Shown piece by piece: positions 11,588 to 22,861 of a stretch of DNA of 64,000 nt. Source of the DNA: Ryuthela nishihirai (taxonomy: Eukaryota; Arthropoda; Arachnida; Araneae; Heptathelidae); assembly GCA_038380435.1 (NCBI GenBank), contig JAWZYU010000011.1, positions 80,824,501-80,888,500 of the forward strand, in the 5' to 3' direction. Within the stretch, counting starts at the first letter, position 1; each line of letters opens with the position of its first letter. The notes under the pieces were generated by a model, which was given only the letters and a program-made list of their open reading frames with translations, did not search any database and was not told the origin of the DNA. The position numbers and the translations under genes were made by a program.

Positions 11588-11860
11588 GGCATGCGGTCGG
11601 CTCAGTTGGTAGCACACCAGGCTCATAATCTGCAGTTCTTAGGTTTGAATCCCAGCTACACCAGCATTCAGATTTATTTCTGCCTCGGTCAGCAGGAGAC
11701 ACCGATGGGCTGGGAAGGATGCCATCTGTCGGGTGGGTTACCATCTGTCTCCTAAAAGCTGTCTAGTGGGTCCCCTCCCCAACCTTCTGTGAACCCTTGG
11801 TGGTCCTTGTGATCTGGCCATTTAGCTCATTGGATGCAAACAAGTGCCACGAAGAAATAA
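11588..11860 (+). mobile_element. tRNA-derived SINE, family 1, diverged copy
   Basis: The tRNA-like head (about 11592-11665) has 'ggctcagttggtagcaca', 'aggctcataatctgcag' and 'ggtttgaatcccag'. The body follows with 'gacaccgatgggctggga', 'accatctgtctcct' and 'gatctggccatttag'. It is older than the copy at 1620-2009, judging by substitutions and internal deletions. It lies in the minus-strand RTE copy. Confidence 0.8.
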
Positions 11861-12551
11861 ACGTTCCAAACCAGCAGGTGAAACCCATATGCATTCCTAA
11901 ATGTACAGGTGTTTGTAGTGTTCGTTATTCCCAAACCATTAAGTTTACTTACCTGTACGAGACGTTTTCATTGCTATTACAGCTACCAATGCCAAAAGGA
12001 CCTATCACCTCTGTCCAAAAGTCAGACTATAACCAACTTTAATAAATTTTCTCTGTCCAAAATTAATAAAGTATCTCTGTCCAAAAGTCAGACTCAGTAC
12101 CAACTTTTGCACTGAAGTCACCCTATCACAAGAGAAATATCTCCTTTCTTGACAGATTTCAGAATAATGTAAAGTTTTCTGTAAAACCTGTCTTTCTGAT
12201 TCTCATCAAATTCCTCTGTGGGGGCAAAACAACAGATGACCTTCAAGTCTTTAATTTTTGTTCTAAGTTTATCTATAAGAAATCGTTCATTAATGCAGCC
12301 ATATCCTAGAAGAGATCACCTGGAGAGGCTTTCCATCCTTCCTCTTTGAAAATCGAAAATTAAAATCCTAATTTAAGTATCTGACCCTTACCTGTCCACG
12401 TGATCTCTTACAAACCCAGAATATCTAAGTATCCTAGAAGGTGCATGAACGCTGGAATTTCTGTGTGAAGAGTCAAGAGAATAATCTCTATGCAACGTTA
12501 TCCCATTCCATGTACCTGCGGAGAGAAATTTATTTGCAGAATTTTAAAAGA

Positions 12552-12672
12552 AACTGCTGAGGTCCTGCCATCCATCACAGACCTTCTACAGTGGCATATA
12601 AACTGACCTAGCTCCTGTCAGACCTCTGTGGCAAGCAGCTGCTTGAGGGAGTATTTATTTATTATTTATTTA
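12552..12672 (+). mobile_element. tRNA-derived SINE, family 2, 5'-truncated copy
   Basis: Only the body and tail are present: 'ctgctgaggtcctgccatc', 'ggcatataaactgac', 'ctcctgtcagacctctgtgg', 'caagcagctgcttgaggg', then a TATTTATT-type tail. The flanks 'ttttaaaagaaact' and 'atttaaaagaatct' look like a diverged target-site duplication within RTE sequence. Longer copies are at about 26275-26480 and 52293-52498. Confidence 0.8.
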
Positions 12673-13681
12673 AAAGAATCTAGGTTTATTAAGACCGATA
12701 TGGAGTTTGAGGTTTTATTGAGAGAGGTAATATCAACTATCCCACTAATCGCAGGCATGAGACAAAGACCCATTTACCCAACTCTAAAGATTTCAGCCAC
12801 CAATGTTGGTAGGAACTCCACACACACACCTTTACAAGTAGACCTTTTCAAGAACCAGAAACAAAATGGAAACTGATCTGCCTGAGACACATTATTCCAG
12901 GGTAAGTTGGCGATGCCCATAGAAGTAAGAATTCAGGCACTTGCGATGGCCTCTGATTACGATTATCCTCCAGGTGATATAAAATGGTCTGTAAATGGTA
13001 GCTAGGTAGTCACTGGAAGGAGAGCTATGCACCAATCCCCTGTGATGATGCATAGAACCGGCCAGGCCTACTACCTAATGTCCGACCCCGCCTTCTCGTG
13101 GTGCGGACCGTTAGTAACTTTCAAAAGAGATACTCTCTTGTGGAAGTGAACGGAAGGGGAGGGCTGCCAGATTAGTGTGGCCTACTGATCTGGACAACTA
13201 TGGCTACTTTTCTTTTTTTCTACCCTGCTGAGGACTGGCCAACCACACAGGGTCCTGGTGCTGACCATATAAACCTACTGGACTGGACAGATATATGGCT
13301 CTGAGCTTGATTATGGATCCTGATTTTGCTGCACTGGTGGGCTTCTGTGGAGGGAAAATCTTCCACTGTATTTTCTGTTTGTTTGTGGGTTGACAGCCCC
13401 AAGTGAATAGATTCACAGGATATGTTTATCAGCTGGTGGATAATCCTGAGCAGAAGTCATCGCAGGCACCTGAACACATTGCTTCTATTGGCATCGTCAA
13501 ATTCTACATTGGAGGAAGTCTTCCAGTGTAGATGGCTTCAGCCTTTAGTAGTGGGGGGACGGGTCTTTGCCCCATGTCTGCGATTAGGGGGCTGTTTGAT
13601 ATTGTCGGCATTCCCTCTCTCAATAAACATAGTTTCTTTAAACATCCCACTAACTATTTTCTCTCCATAGGTAGTTGAAAT

Positions 13682-14596
13682 GTGAGGACTCTGCACAGAG
13701 CTTTTTCTCTTGATGTCCTCACACAAGAATTCCACCGTTATAATTTAGATATTCTCGGCTTGCAAGAGACCAGATGGACAGATAAAGGTCAGATTCTTAA
13801 AAATAATCTTAAATTTCTCTTTTCAGGGAGGGACGACAATAAGCATCACCAAGGCGTGGGTCTGCTTCTCAGCAGACACGCTAGTGATGCTCTTCTAGGA
13901 TATGAGTGCATTAATGAAAGGTTTCTTACAGCAAAATTTCAGACAAGCGTTAAAGACTTGAATGTAATAGGCCCTTTTGGTATTGGTAGCTGCAATGGCA
14001 ATGGGCAACGTCTCCTACAGGTAAGTAAACTCAATGGATTCAGAATAACTAACACTTATTACAAACACCGCGACATACATAAGTACACATGGGTTTCACC
14101 TGATGGGCTGCATACGAATATGATTGATTACATATTAATTAACAGCAAATGGGCTAGTTCTGTTAGGAATACCAGGGCATATAGGGGAGCTGAAATTGGA
14201 TCTGACCATTACCTTGTTAAAAGTGTGCTGCAACTAAAACTTAAAAAGTGTTGTGCTAGGGTTAAAAAATTTACTTTTAATACTGAAGCTCTGAAAGATC
14301 CAGTTATAGCCAAAGCTTACCATGATAGGTTACTTAGTCATTATGACAGTCATGGTTTGCTTACTACTGAAGTTGAGGAAGAATGGGATCATTTTAAACA
14401 GGCTTTTTTGGACACTAACAGTTCTCTTTTAGGAAAAAAGGAACAGAAGAGGCAAAATCATCTGAGTGATAAGGCACTTGAGCTTATTTCGGAAAGAAAG
14501 AACTGCAGGAATGCCCTTAATCAATACCCTACTAGTCCTAATAGAAAGCATTACAGAGACCTTAATAAACTTGTAAAAGGATCAGTTAGCTGCTGA
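13682..14596 (+). pseudogene. RTE endonuclease domain with internal deletion
   Basis: This is the endonuclease (exonuclease-endonuclease-phosphatase fold) that nicks target DNA for reverse transcription. Seen are the first-strand motif NVRTL (its preceding Trp is a TGA stop), LDILGLQETRW with the catalytic Glu near residues 25-35, YTWVSPDG, IDYILI and GSDHYLV with the catalytic Asp-His pair near residue 180. The GDFN-type metal-binding segment expected between VKDLNVI and GPFGIGSCNG is missing. Roughly 200 bp present in the copy at 7330-7500 are absent, without loss of frame. The product could not be a working nuclease even where the frame is open. Confidence 0.88.
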
Positions 14597-14618
14597 TAAG
14601 AATCTTTGGCTTGATGGT

Positions 14619-16376
14619 TTGGCTGACAAAGCCGAGGAAGCAGTTAGACAGCACAACAGCAGAGAGCTGTACCAGAAAGTTAATGTTTTGTGTGGTAGAA
14701 AACGGACAGGCATACAAGGATTGAAGGATAAACAAGGTAAGGTTATAGAAGGGGAGGATTCTGTCATTGGTAGGTGGGCTGAGCATTTCAGTGATTTCTA
14801 AACAATGTAGTTAGTTCTACTCCCATTGTTTGCAATGATGATAGATGCATTGATGTCTTTAATGTTGGACCTATAACACAATCTGAAGTTATTTTGGCTG
14901 TTTCTAAACTTAAACTTCATAAATCCCCAGGGATAGATGAAATTACTACGGAAATGCTTAGAGCTGGGAATGTTTCGGTTACCACTTGGATGACTGAAAT
15001 TCTGAATATCTTTTATGATAAAGTCATGGTTCCTAAGAATTTTATCAGAGCTATTGTTATTCCTATTTTCGAAAAAGGTGACCGCAGTTCTTGTGATAAC
15101 TATAGGGGTATCAGCCTACTCTCTGTTCCAGGTAAAGTTCTTTCCATGATTGTGCTTAATAGAATTAAGAATATGGTTGACAGTCAATTGCGTGATGACC
15201 AATGTGGATTCAGAAGTGGTAGGGGATGTGTGGATCAGATATTTTCACTTAGGCAGATTCTTGAGAAATGTTTAGAGTTTCAGAAACCTTTGGTTGCTAG
15301 CTTTGTTGACTTCAAAAAGGCTTTCGACTCTGTTGACCGTCATAATTTGTGGTTGATTGTGAGATCATATGGTATACCAGACAAGTTAGTTAACATTATG
15401 AAAGCTCTCTATAATAACACTGAGTCGTGTGTGAGAGTTGGTAAGGCTTGTAGCAATTGGTTTAGCATTACTTCTGGTGTTCGACAAGGTGCATTTTGTC
15501 TCCTTTTCTCTTTAGTTTGGTTATTGATTATGTTATGCGAAATTCACTTCAAGGGAAAAATTTTGGCCTTAAATGGGCTGGAGATACGAAAATTTCTGAT
15601 TTAGATTATGCTGATGATTTAGCCCTTTTGGCAAATGATGTTGATGAGATGAACTCTTTCATTCGAGCTGTTGATGAGATTGGTATTAGAATAGTTTTGG
15701 TTATAAACAGAGAGAAAACTAAAGTGATGAAAATTGGTCAGGCAGGCTGTGATTCAGTTAATCTGAATGGTTGCAGTCTTGAGCAGGTGTCACAGTTTAA
15801 TTATCTTGGGAGCTATGTAACAGATAATAGTGATGTGCGGCATGAGATTAACAGACGAATAGGGATTGCTGCCGGGACTTTTAAGAACCTATGGAGAGTG
15901 TGGAGAAATAGGCGTATACACCTAAAGACTAAAATTAGACTGTATAATAGTTTGGTTCTTTCTAGGGTTAGTTATGGTAGTGAAACTTGGACACTTGTAA
16001 ACAAGATAACAGGAAACTAGATGCTTTTGATTCCAGATGCTTACGCAGTATCTTGGGCATTAGGTGGTTCAACTTTGTAACTAATGATGAGATTAGGCAA
16101 AGGAGTTTGCAACCTCCTTTAAGCAGCATATTGTGCAGAGAGAGACTCCGTTGGTTTCGCCATGTTGCCCGTATGAATAATTATAGATTTGCGAATAGGG
16201 TTATGAACAGTGTGCCTAAAGGCCTCAGAAAGAAGGGGAGATCTAGGATGCGGTGGGCAGACAATATCAAACAAGACCTTGTTAGAATTGGTGTGCAGTG
16301 GCCAGATGCAGCAGATGTAGCTCAGGATAGACTTGCTTGGAGAACTAAATTGCACGGTCTGGTTGGACCTCCGTAG
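14619..16376 (+). pseudogene. RTE reverse transcriptase and C-terminal domain, frameshifted
   Basis: Segments in order are a pre-RT linker (14619-14801), then RT fingers and palm (14894-15604: KLKLHKSPGIDEITTEML, NYRGISLLS, QCGFRSGRGCVDQ, FVDFKKAFDSVDRHN, SGVRQG). The next segment (15496-16020) has the catalytic LDYADDLALLA. The C-terminal part (15987-16376) contains RWFNFVTNDEIRQ, CRERLRWFRHVARM and RSRMRW. Frame changes fall near 14590, 14800, 15500 and 16015. YADD is intact. These parts normally form one polyprotein that performs target-primed reverse transcription. Confidence 0.9.
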
Positions 16377-16388
16377 CCCATGGCTGCT

Positions 16389-16443
<55 letters not shown>
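16389..16443 (+). repeat. (GAT)n microsatellite, RTE 3' tail
   Basis: About 18 GAT units directly follow the element's conserved 3' end. In the same place the minus copies carry (CATCAT)n at 50058-50078 and an ATT-rich run near 5050. RTE elements end in short tandem repeats made during target-primed reverse transcription, which explains the array. The poly-Asp and poly-His frames it creates are artefacts. Confidence 0.92.
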
Positions 16444-16620
16444 ATAAGATATCCTGTGCATCTGTTGCACGGCAGCACTGGATACAATTTAGGCTTGGAA
16501 ACACGTAAGCAAACAGAAAACACAGCAGTGGATCTTTCTACAACAGAGGCCCACCATTGCAACATGTTAAGGATCCGTATTCAAAAGCTCAAAGCTAGTG
16601 GCAGCTCGTGACTCAAGTGA
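16444..16620 (-). mobile_element. RTE 5' leader fragment, inverted
   Basis: Immediately after the (GAT)n tail the sequence matches, in reverse, the leader of the same family. 'aagcaaacagaaaacacag', 'aacagaggcccacca' and 'ggatccgtattcaaaagctc' correspond to the complement of 13300-13390. Two copies therefore abut tail to leader in opposite orientation. Confidence 0.75.
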
Positions 16621-17064
16621 TGGTGTAGACCTTGGCTAAAGCAGACAAGGCCTGGATGTAAGAAAAAATTTGGGGAGATGCCTGATATTGAATTGAACTT
16701 AATCGGACTAATTGGATAATGAATAGGTTCTTGTTTGTTTTTTTTAGTTATTCTCAGAACGCATCATTTAAGAAAAAAATTATGTAAAAAAAATCTCGGA
16801 AAGGCGTTGTTCTTTTTGTATTTTTCCCTTCCATTCTAATAATTTCCTAAATATTCATACGTGTATTTTTCCTCTCCGTTCTAGTGGTAATTGGAAAACC
16901 TATTCGTGAAAAATATTTATAATATGTAGGTTTAATTTTTTTATTGTTCTCTGATTATAAATTTATATTTATTATTTTAAACTGAAATAATCTTAGTAAA
17001 TTATCACTCGAACTGTTGACTATTTTGCGTATATTTAATTTAAAATATTAGTTATTTAATTATT
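16621..17064. other. AT-rich spacer, nothing recognised
   Basis: This is low-complexity AT-rich sequence with homopolymer runs. No open frame, repeat match or RNA-like element stands out. Confidence 0.5.
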
Positions 17065-18195
17065 TCTTAATTAAAATACCAGTTTGTTAGATCACCTACT
17101 TAGTAGCGTGTTTCGCCTCCTTTGGCCTTCAGAACAACTCGATTTCGTCAGGGTATGGAACATAAAAGCAGCTGGATGCATTGTGCAAGAATGTTGCATC
17201 ATGCAGAAGTGATTGTGTCGCGCAGTTGCTGCAAATTGCACGGCCGCACACAGTCCCACTGCGAACAGCCTTTCTACCTCATCCCAAAGATGTTCGATAG
17301 GGTTTAGATCTGGGGACTGCGCCGGCCAATGAAGTAAAATAAATTCGTCAGTATGTTCCTGGAACCATTCAGTGATGATACGTGCCTTGCGAGTAGGTGC
17401 ATTATCGTGCTGAACGTGTCCATCCTTGTGAGTATAAACCGTAGCCATGAAAGGATGAACTTGGTCAGAAACTATGTTCAAATATTCTTTGATGGGTGTC
17501 AGGGGGCTTAATTGTGCCAGGAAAACATTCCCCACACCATCACACTACCACCATCAGCCTGTACTTTTGACACAAGACAAGATGGCTCCATGGCCTCATG
17601 TTGTTAGTGCCAAATTCTGATCCCTACACCAGCATGATGCAAAAGGAACCTTGATTTTTCCTACCTTTGTCTAGTCCTCAACGGTTCAGTGTCGATGCTC
17701 CTGTACTCACTGGAGAAGTGCTTTCGTATTCTTCCTGACATCGTCACTTGACATGGTCAGCAGCTGTTTCAGTCCATTCGCGACAAGGTCCAATACGTGG
17801 TGCATTCACAGATGATTTTCTGCATATCAATGTTTAATTCCGTTGTGATTTGCCTGGTTGTGGCCCTTCTGTTCTCTTGCACGATTCTCGTCATTCTCTT
17901 TTGCCCCCTCTGATACACAAGCTGTTTCCGTCCACAGGATCGCTGATCACTGGTAGGTTTTTGCCTTTTGCACCATTCTTTTTGAAATGGTTGTGCGTGA
18001 AAAGCTCAGGAGAACAGATGCTAGAACCGGAAGGTGTAGAATCAACTTCATGCCATATTCAAAACTCTTACTGATGCTTGAAGAGCTGGTCTGGCTGACT
18101 TATACCACAACCGTGGTCAAGTGACGTATTACGTATTGGAATGAACCATTTATGTGACGATGGGTAGTGTTCCTAATAAATTATCATCTCAGTGT
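17065..18195 (-). mobile_element. Tc1-like transposon with partly open transposase
   Basis: An open stretch at 17092-17535 (minus) encodes the C-terminal half of a Tc1-type DDE transposase. GHVQHDNAPTRKARI holds the second catalytic Asp, and LLHWPAQSPDLNPIEHLWDE holds the third acidic residue about 34 residues later. The N-terminal part upstream (17540-18110) is broken. The right end has 'attatcatctcagtg' near 18190. The matching left end is diverged and I could not fix it exactly, so the boundaries are approximate. Confidence 0.82.
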
Positions 18196-18376
18196 ATATA
18201 TTTATTTTTACATATATTTATTTATTTTAGAATGAATTGTAAAAACGTGATATAGTAATATAATGAATTATAAAAAAAACTGAAAAGAATAATTTGAGAG
18301 CGGCTGGTATCAAAATGGAGCTTGGAGTTTCAAATGAAAAAGACAGGTGTACTTAGCCATCTGAGTTAAGAATCTC

Positions 18377-18484
18377 GTGATGAAATATAATATTAGTATT
18401 TAGTTTTTGACAAAATACTAAATAAATGTCGTGATGAAATATATTATTAGTATTTAGTTTTTGACAAAACGTTCAACGCAGTTT
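18377..18484. repeat. Tandem duplication, two units of about 54 bp
   Basis: The segment 'gtgatgaaatat...attagtatttagtttttgac' occurs twice back to back (about 18377-18430 and 18431-18484). The first unit ends in a short insertion, 'actaaataaatgtc'. No coding content. Confidence 0.85.
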
Positions 18485-18904
18485 ACATTTTTACATCTAA
18501 TTTCATTTTTAAACTGTTCATTATATAAATATCCTTCCTTGGCAAAATAAAAAGTTGGCAACCCATTTCAAATCTTGTCAGGAAAGTTTAGTCTTGTTGA
18601 GCCTGGCGCAGTTAAATGAAGATTTTTTCTTTTTATTTTTTGTTTTTCAAATTCAAATTCAAATTTATTTTAATAAGTATTATCTATAATTGTTTTACGT
18701 AAAAAAATACCACTAAGCCGAAGCTTATCAGCGGGGTCTGCGACTATTGGTTGCATTGGCAGAATCAGCCAATCAAATTCAGGAGCCACTAAAAATGATG
18801 ACCCACCTCCTCTAGTTCAATGCATTTCTATTTCAGTGCATATGCATTTGTATCATCGCTGTAATAATTAACGTTAAGATTTCGGGCGGTGGCTAAAGCG
18901 GACG

Positions 18905-19040
18905 AGTAGCCCTGATTCACAAAGTAAATATTGTGATTGTCTATGTAACACAGCAAATAATGATTACGAAACAAATATAAAATTGATATTACGGTGATTT
19001 AGCTATGACAAATAACGAATAATAAATTTGAGATTCGTTT
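18905..19040. repeat. Dispersed repeat, copy B (copy A at 3760-3890)
   Basis: This shares 'gcaaataatgattacgaa', 'tagctatgacaaata' and 'aaatttgaga' in order with 3760-3890. The copies lie on the same strand about 15 kb apart. No terminal repeat could be defined. Confidence 0.55.
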
Positions 19041-19310
19041 ATTATTTCTTGTCATTATTTGTGGTGGGGCAGTGCCCTAGGTGGTCTAATGAACCGTGCT
19101 CAAAGCCGGTCCAATGGGTTTAAATGGTCATCATCAGGGCCGTGTGAAGTTGACCACTCCTAGCAGGGCAGGAAAGAAAGAAAACTATTGCCATAGATGA
19201 CCATATCAGTAGGCCATACTGACTTCCGTTGTCTTCCACAAGAGAGTATATCTTTTGAAAGGTGCTAACGGCGTGCACCAGGAGAAGGCGGGATCGGACT
19301 TTTAGTTGTT
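19041..19310 (-). mobile_element. RTE 5' leader fragment
   Basis: In reverse it contains 'ccgccttctcctggtgc', 'actctcttgtggaag' and 'gtcatctatggcaatag', as in the leader of the plus copy (about 13085-13200) and at 21360-21540. No coding part is attached. Confidence 0.75.
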
Positions 19311-19439
19311 TTTTTTTTTCCTTGTAAGGGTTAAATCCTAAATGATGAAAAGTCAAAAACCTGCAACTTCGTATGTCAAAAATTATAGAGCAAAATGTTT
19401 GCTCAAAATTCACTAGGTCAAAATGACCGTTGTGACCCT

Positions 19440-21560
19440 TCTAGTGTTTAACTGTCTTCTAACCTTAGCACAACACTGCCTGACCAAATTATTATGAACC
19501 TACTCTTTTGTCCAGCCTCCGCTCGCAGAGATTTGAACTTGCACTACCGTCGAATGCTTTCCACATACTTCCGAAATACACTAAGGGGGTATTTTGAATC
19601 ATTCTTCCCAAAATCGCTTAACGTCTCGAAATGAGGAGAGTAGAGTTCTGTGAATTCGAATAGTGCATTACAAATTATCCCATATGTTTTCGATTGTATT
19701 AAGATTAGGCGGTTGTGCAGGCCAGGGAAGGTAATAAAGGCCTGCTTCATGCATAAACAGCCACTGTACGATTCGAGAGTGATGAATCATACAATATGCT
19801 TTTATACTTCTAGGAAGTGATACTACCCTTCCTGGAAAGCAAAGAAAATGCTCCCCTAACTATCGCACTACCTCCAACCACTTTAAATAAGAGGAGCTAT
19901 ACAGATGGGTCCATTATTTCATCGAGTTGTCTCTACACTACGCCAGTCATCTATTTAAAACAGCAGATAACGTGATTCGTCTGACCATACGATACATTTC
20001 CAGTTTTCAACCTACCAGCTACTCCATAACCATCGGAGTTTTCGAATCCTGTTTTATTCGAAAATGAAAGTCTTTCGTATCATCTCCCTCAGTTCATGAA
20101 CTGTAACAGCTCAGTTTTGTGCCAACAAATGCAGAGCCGTTTTCCAACCTCATTTGCTACGATTGGCGAAAGTTTTTTTGAGACCATTGCCAGTCTCATA
20201 CACTTAGGATATTGTTCCCGTGATTTTACGCTGAGTTCTATCACCTCTGTTATAGATGCTCCTGCCTATCGCGCTTCAATGGTGAATTCTCCTGTTGGAG
20301 TCAGATCCACTATTTTACCCATATTGCATTTGACTTTTCCTTCCACTCTGCCTTTACGGCTTTTATAGGACTTCGTTAGTAAGAACGTTTGCATACATTG
20401 GCATGTTTCGTGGTACTGCACGTACGATGTAGTGCTCATAATAATTTCGACAGGCAGATAATTTACCCTTTACTTTATCTTAACCATTTTTAACCTTATC
20501 TTTAATATTCCTTTGCATGACATGTTTAACAAAGTAATGGTCAGGCTCAATATCTGCTCCCATATATGAATTGGTTTTCCTAACAGAACTAGCTGGTTTG
20601 CTGTTAATTAATATACTGTATAATCGATCATATTCCTATGTAATTCATCAAGGGAGATACAAGAGTATTTATAAATGTCTCGGTGTTTATAGTAAGTGTT
20701 AGATATTCTAACATAATTAAATTTACTTACCTGTAAGAGACGTTCTCTATTGCCATTGCAACTAACAACTGGCAAAGTGTCAAGCGAGTTCCAACCCTTA
20801 GCATTGAAATCACTGAGCCCAAAACTAATATTGACAGAATTTAAGAATCTGGCCTTTTACCTACCCATTTGGCTCCAGAATATCTAGATTATTACTCTGG
20901 AATTCCTAGGTGAGAACATCAAGAGAATAATCCCTGTGCAATGTTTCTACATTTCACGTATATGCGGAAAGAAAATCGTTGGGGAGATTTTAATGAAACT
21001 ATGTGTACTGAGAAAGGTAACGTAGACGATGTTGAAAATATCAATCACAGGCATGTGACAAAGACCTGTTCCCCACTTCTAAAGGCATAAGCAACCCACA
21101 TTGGAGAATTTCCTCCAGTGTAGATTGGGCGAATACACCTACAATCAAGGGTTCAGGTACCGTGTCTACGATGGCTTTGAGCAGGATTATCCACCAGGTG
21201 ATATGAGGTAATCTGTGCATTATCTTATTTACATGGAGCTGATAACCCACAAACAAACATAAAACACAACAACAGATTTTCCTCAACAGAAGCACTTCAG
21301 TGCAGCAGTTCTAAAATCATAATCAAGATCAAAGACCATTATCCAGTTTGGAAAGTATAAATGGTCAGCATCAAGATCAAGTGAAGTTGACCACTCCTTA
21401 GCAGATAACAAAAATAAGAAAATGTGGCCATTGATGACCAGATTAGAAGGGCAAACTAAATGGCAGCCTTCCCCTTCCTTTCGCTTCCATAAGCTATTAT
21501 CTATTTTGAAAGTTATCCTGCACCATGAGAAGGCGTGATGAGAATTTCGGTGCTAGGATT
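19440..21560 (-). mobile_element. RTE copy (leader and endonuclease part) interrupted by Tc1
   Basis: Leader sequence lies at 21300-21550 and endonuclease-region sequence at 20500-21300. A short continuation at 19440-19480 lies beyond an inserted Tc1-like element (19482-20455). The RT part is missing. All frames are broken. Confidence 0.8.
19482..20455 (-). mobile_element. Tc1-like transposon, highly decayed
   Basis: The ends share an imperfect inverted repeat (aaattattatgaacc at the left, its diverged complement near 20437-20452). Minus-strand relics of the transposase include a helix-turn-helix-like part near 20350-20100 and LPWPAQPPNLNTIENIWDNL near 19700, the third catalytic acidic region of Tc1 enzymes. 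It lies inside RTE sequence that resumes on both sides. Confidence 0.78.
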
Positions 21561-21926
21561 CTCCGGTTCTGTGAATCACCACGTGAGATTTAAGAATTTT
21601 TCAGATGTAACTGTATGATATATATATCTGTGAATTAATTTTAATTTGCTTTTTATCAGTAGATGTCGGTTGTCAACTGCGGTTGTCAACTCGAGAAAAA
21701 ACTGCCAGAAATGATTCAAACCGGTTTCGTTGTTTTTCTTGCAAAAAGAAGCCTAAATACCGAATAAGAAAAAAAAAAAAGAAAAAAAAATGAAATATAT
21801 TAATATTATTTATGTGAAAAAGAATTTATAATCTAGAATTTAATGTAAGATTTAAATACTAAGCCAATCTGAATTTACAATGTGAAACAATCTTTTTTTG
21901 ACAAGGTCGAAAGGAAGTTTTCTTAC

Positions 21927-21999
21927 TCGGTATCCGCGCTTGAGATGGTGGTTCTGCAATGGCCACTAGCGAACATACAGATATCTGCATTCTGAATAC
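21927..21999 (-). CDS. Arrestin, exon encoding the strand after the central HGE region
   Basis: This 73-bp exon has an acceptor (tccgttgcag) at its 5' side and a donor (A then GTAAGAA) at its 3' side. Read in the frame dictated by the preceding exon it gives IQNADICMFASGHCRTTI, then SSADTE. That fits the arrestin stretch just after the 'NKTVKxIK' motif, where family members have a Q-x-x-x-D-I/V-C-x-F pattern and then R-T-T-I/V-A. The exon leaves a 2-nt overhang (phase 2). The next exon, expected to carry the 'LDGxLKHEDTNLAS' part of the C-domain, was not found at lower coordinates and probably lies outside the window. Confidence 0.9.
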
Positions 22000-22112
22000 C
22001 TGCAACGGAGGAAAAATCAGAGTATTAAAATAATTATAAGTACTGTGTTTGCTAAATTCACTTAAGTATTGTGCTCTAAAAAGCGAAGAGGAAAAGAGCT
22101 CTTGCAACTCAC

Positions 22113-22333
22113 TTGATACTTTGATTCGTTTCACCGTCTTATTCGAGTAATTTCTAATCGCCACGTTGACAGCAACGGGCTCCCCGTGTCCGAACACCTG
22201 TCGATCCAAAGTCACTTCGAGTTCCAGATGACCAGGACTGAGGAGAAAATCTTTTCGGATGATGCTGCAGGGCTGGCGACTTCCGACCAGTAGAGCGCGC
22301 TGCACTTTACGAACTGCCATACTCACTGAATTC
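22113..22333 (-). CDS. Arrestin, exon spanning the N-domain/C-domain boundary
   Basis: Arrestins bind activated, phosphorylated G-protein-coupled receptors and stop signalling; in arthropod photoreceptors they quench rhodopsin. The 221-bp exon starts after 'ctcttttag' and ends before 'gtgagtt'. Its product has NSVSMAVRKVQRA (start of the inter-domain strand), RKDFLLSPGHLELEVTLDRQ, the conserved HGE and NYSNKTVKRIKV. LSPG followed by LELEVTLD is typical of arthropod visual arrestins, not beta-arrestin. The first base completes an Arg codon begun in the exon at 52038-52165, and the last base begins a Ser completed in the next exon, so both junctions keep frame. There are no internal stops. Confidence 0.95.
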
Positions 22334-22861
22334 CTAAAAGAGAACGGTTTTTCTTCCTTAATATTCAGAAGAATTAACTCCAATAAATTTCTATACCTCT
22401 CTTTGACACGAAAGATGTAAAAAAAAATTGAAAGAATTAATAACCAAGAAAGTCTGAACTTTTAAAGCAGGGTAGCGAAACTGAATGAATTTTGTAGATT
22501 CTTTCTAAACATGATATAAATAAAAAAAATATTGTCACAGCGGTTTCTACATCTTTGTTTTACTCTATCTAGATTCATTTTTTTCTCTCTCTACTGAAAA
22601 TCTCGACTATCCCAATGATAGATAGACAATCGAAATGTGGTTCTGTCACAGAAACGGGGTCTATTAATAAGTTCACTTCAAGCATAATGCACAAAGGTGA
22701 AAACGATTAAAACTCACTAAATGTTTTAAAGTGTGGGAGGCCAAACCAAACTTAACGAAGAGCAGTAGGGATAAAACTGTATTCATATAGAGAGTAGCAG
22801 GAAAAATTATCTACTTAAAAACGAAAACAGATATCTCTAATAAATAATGACTTGGAAAAAA

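Larger units (their letters stand above)
9215..13015 (-). mobile_element. RTE/BovB-like copy serving as host for nested insertions
   Basis: RT-region sequence lies at 9215-9450, pre-RT and endonuclease sequence at 9450-10110, then more endonuclease and leader at 11860-13015, all minus strand. The interruptions are a Tc1-like element (10114-11564), a family 1 SINE (about 11588-11860) and a family 2 SINE fragment (about 12552-12672). Host sequence resumes in register after each insertion: 'tataatcaatcata' continues after the Tc1 as in other copies. The copy is therefore older than all three insertions. The plus-strand copy that follows begins directly at its 5' end. Confidence 0.85.
13020..16443 (+). 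mobile_element. RTE/BovB-like non-LTR retrotransposon, longest plus copy
   Basis: The leader begins near 13040 with 'gatgatgcatagaaccggcc', which also appears at the right edge of the window. The element then carries an endonuclease (13682-14596), a linker, a reverse transcriptase and a C-terminal domain ending at 16376. The last coding bases are followed by 'tagcccatggctgcttgat' and a (GAT)n tail. The C-terminal motif RSRMRWADNIKQ, followed by LAWRTKLHGL, is typical of the RTE/BovB group, as is a microsatellite tail in place of poly(A). At least four frameshifts or stops make it inactive. It is very similar to the 3' fragment at 31160-31895, so the family was active fairly recently. Confidence 0.92.

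Noticed and set aside
16322..16565. Frames with poly-His, poly-Ser and poly-Asp tracts
   Set aside because: They are read through the (GAT)n tail of the RTE element and have no coding origin.
22113..22333. Arrestin exon as a processed pseudogene
   Set aside because: Consensus acceptor and donor sites border every exon, the phases match across junctions and there are no stops. A retrocopy would lack the introns.
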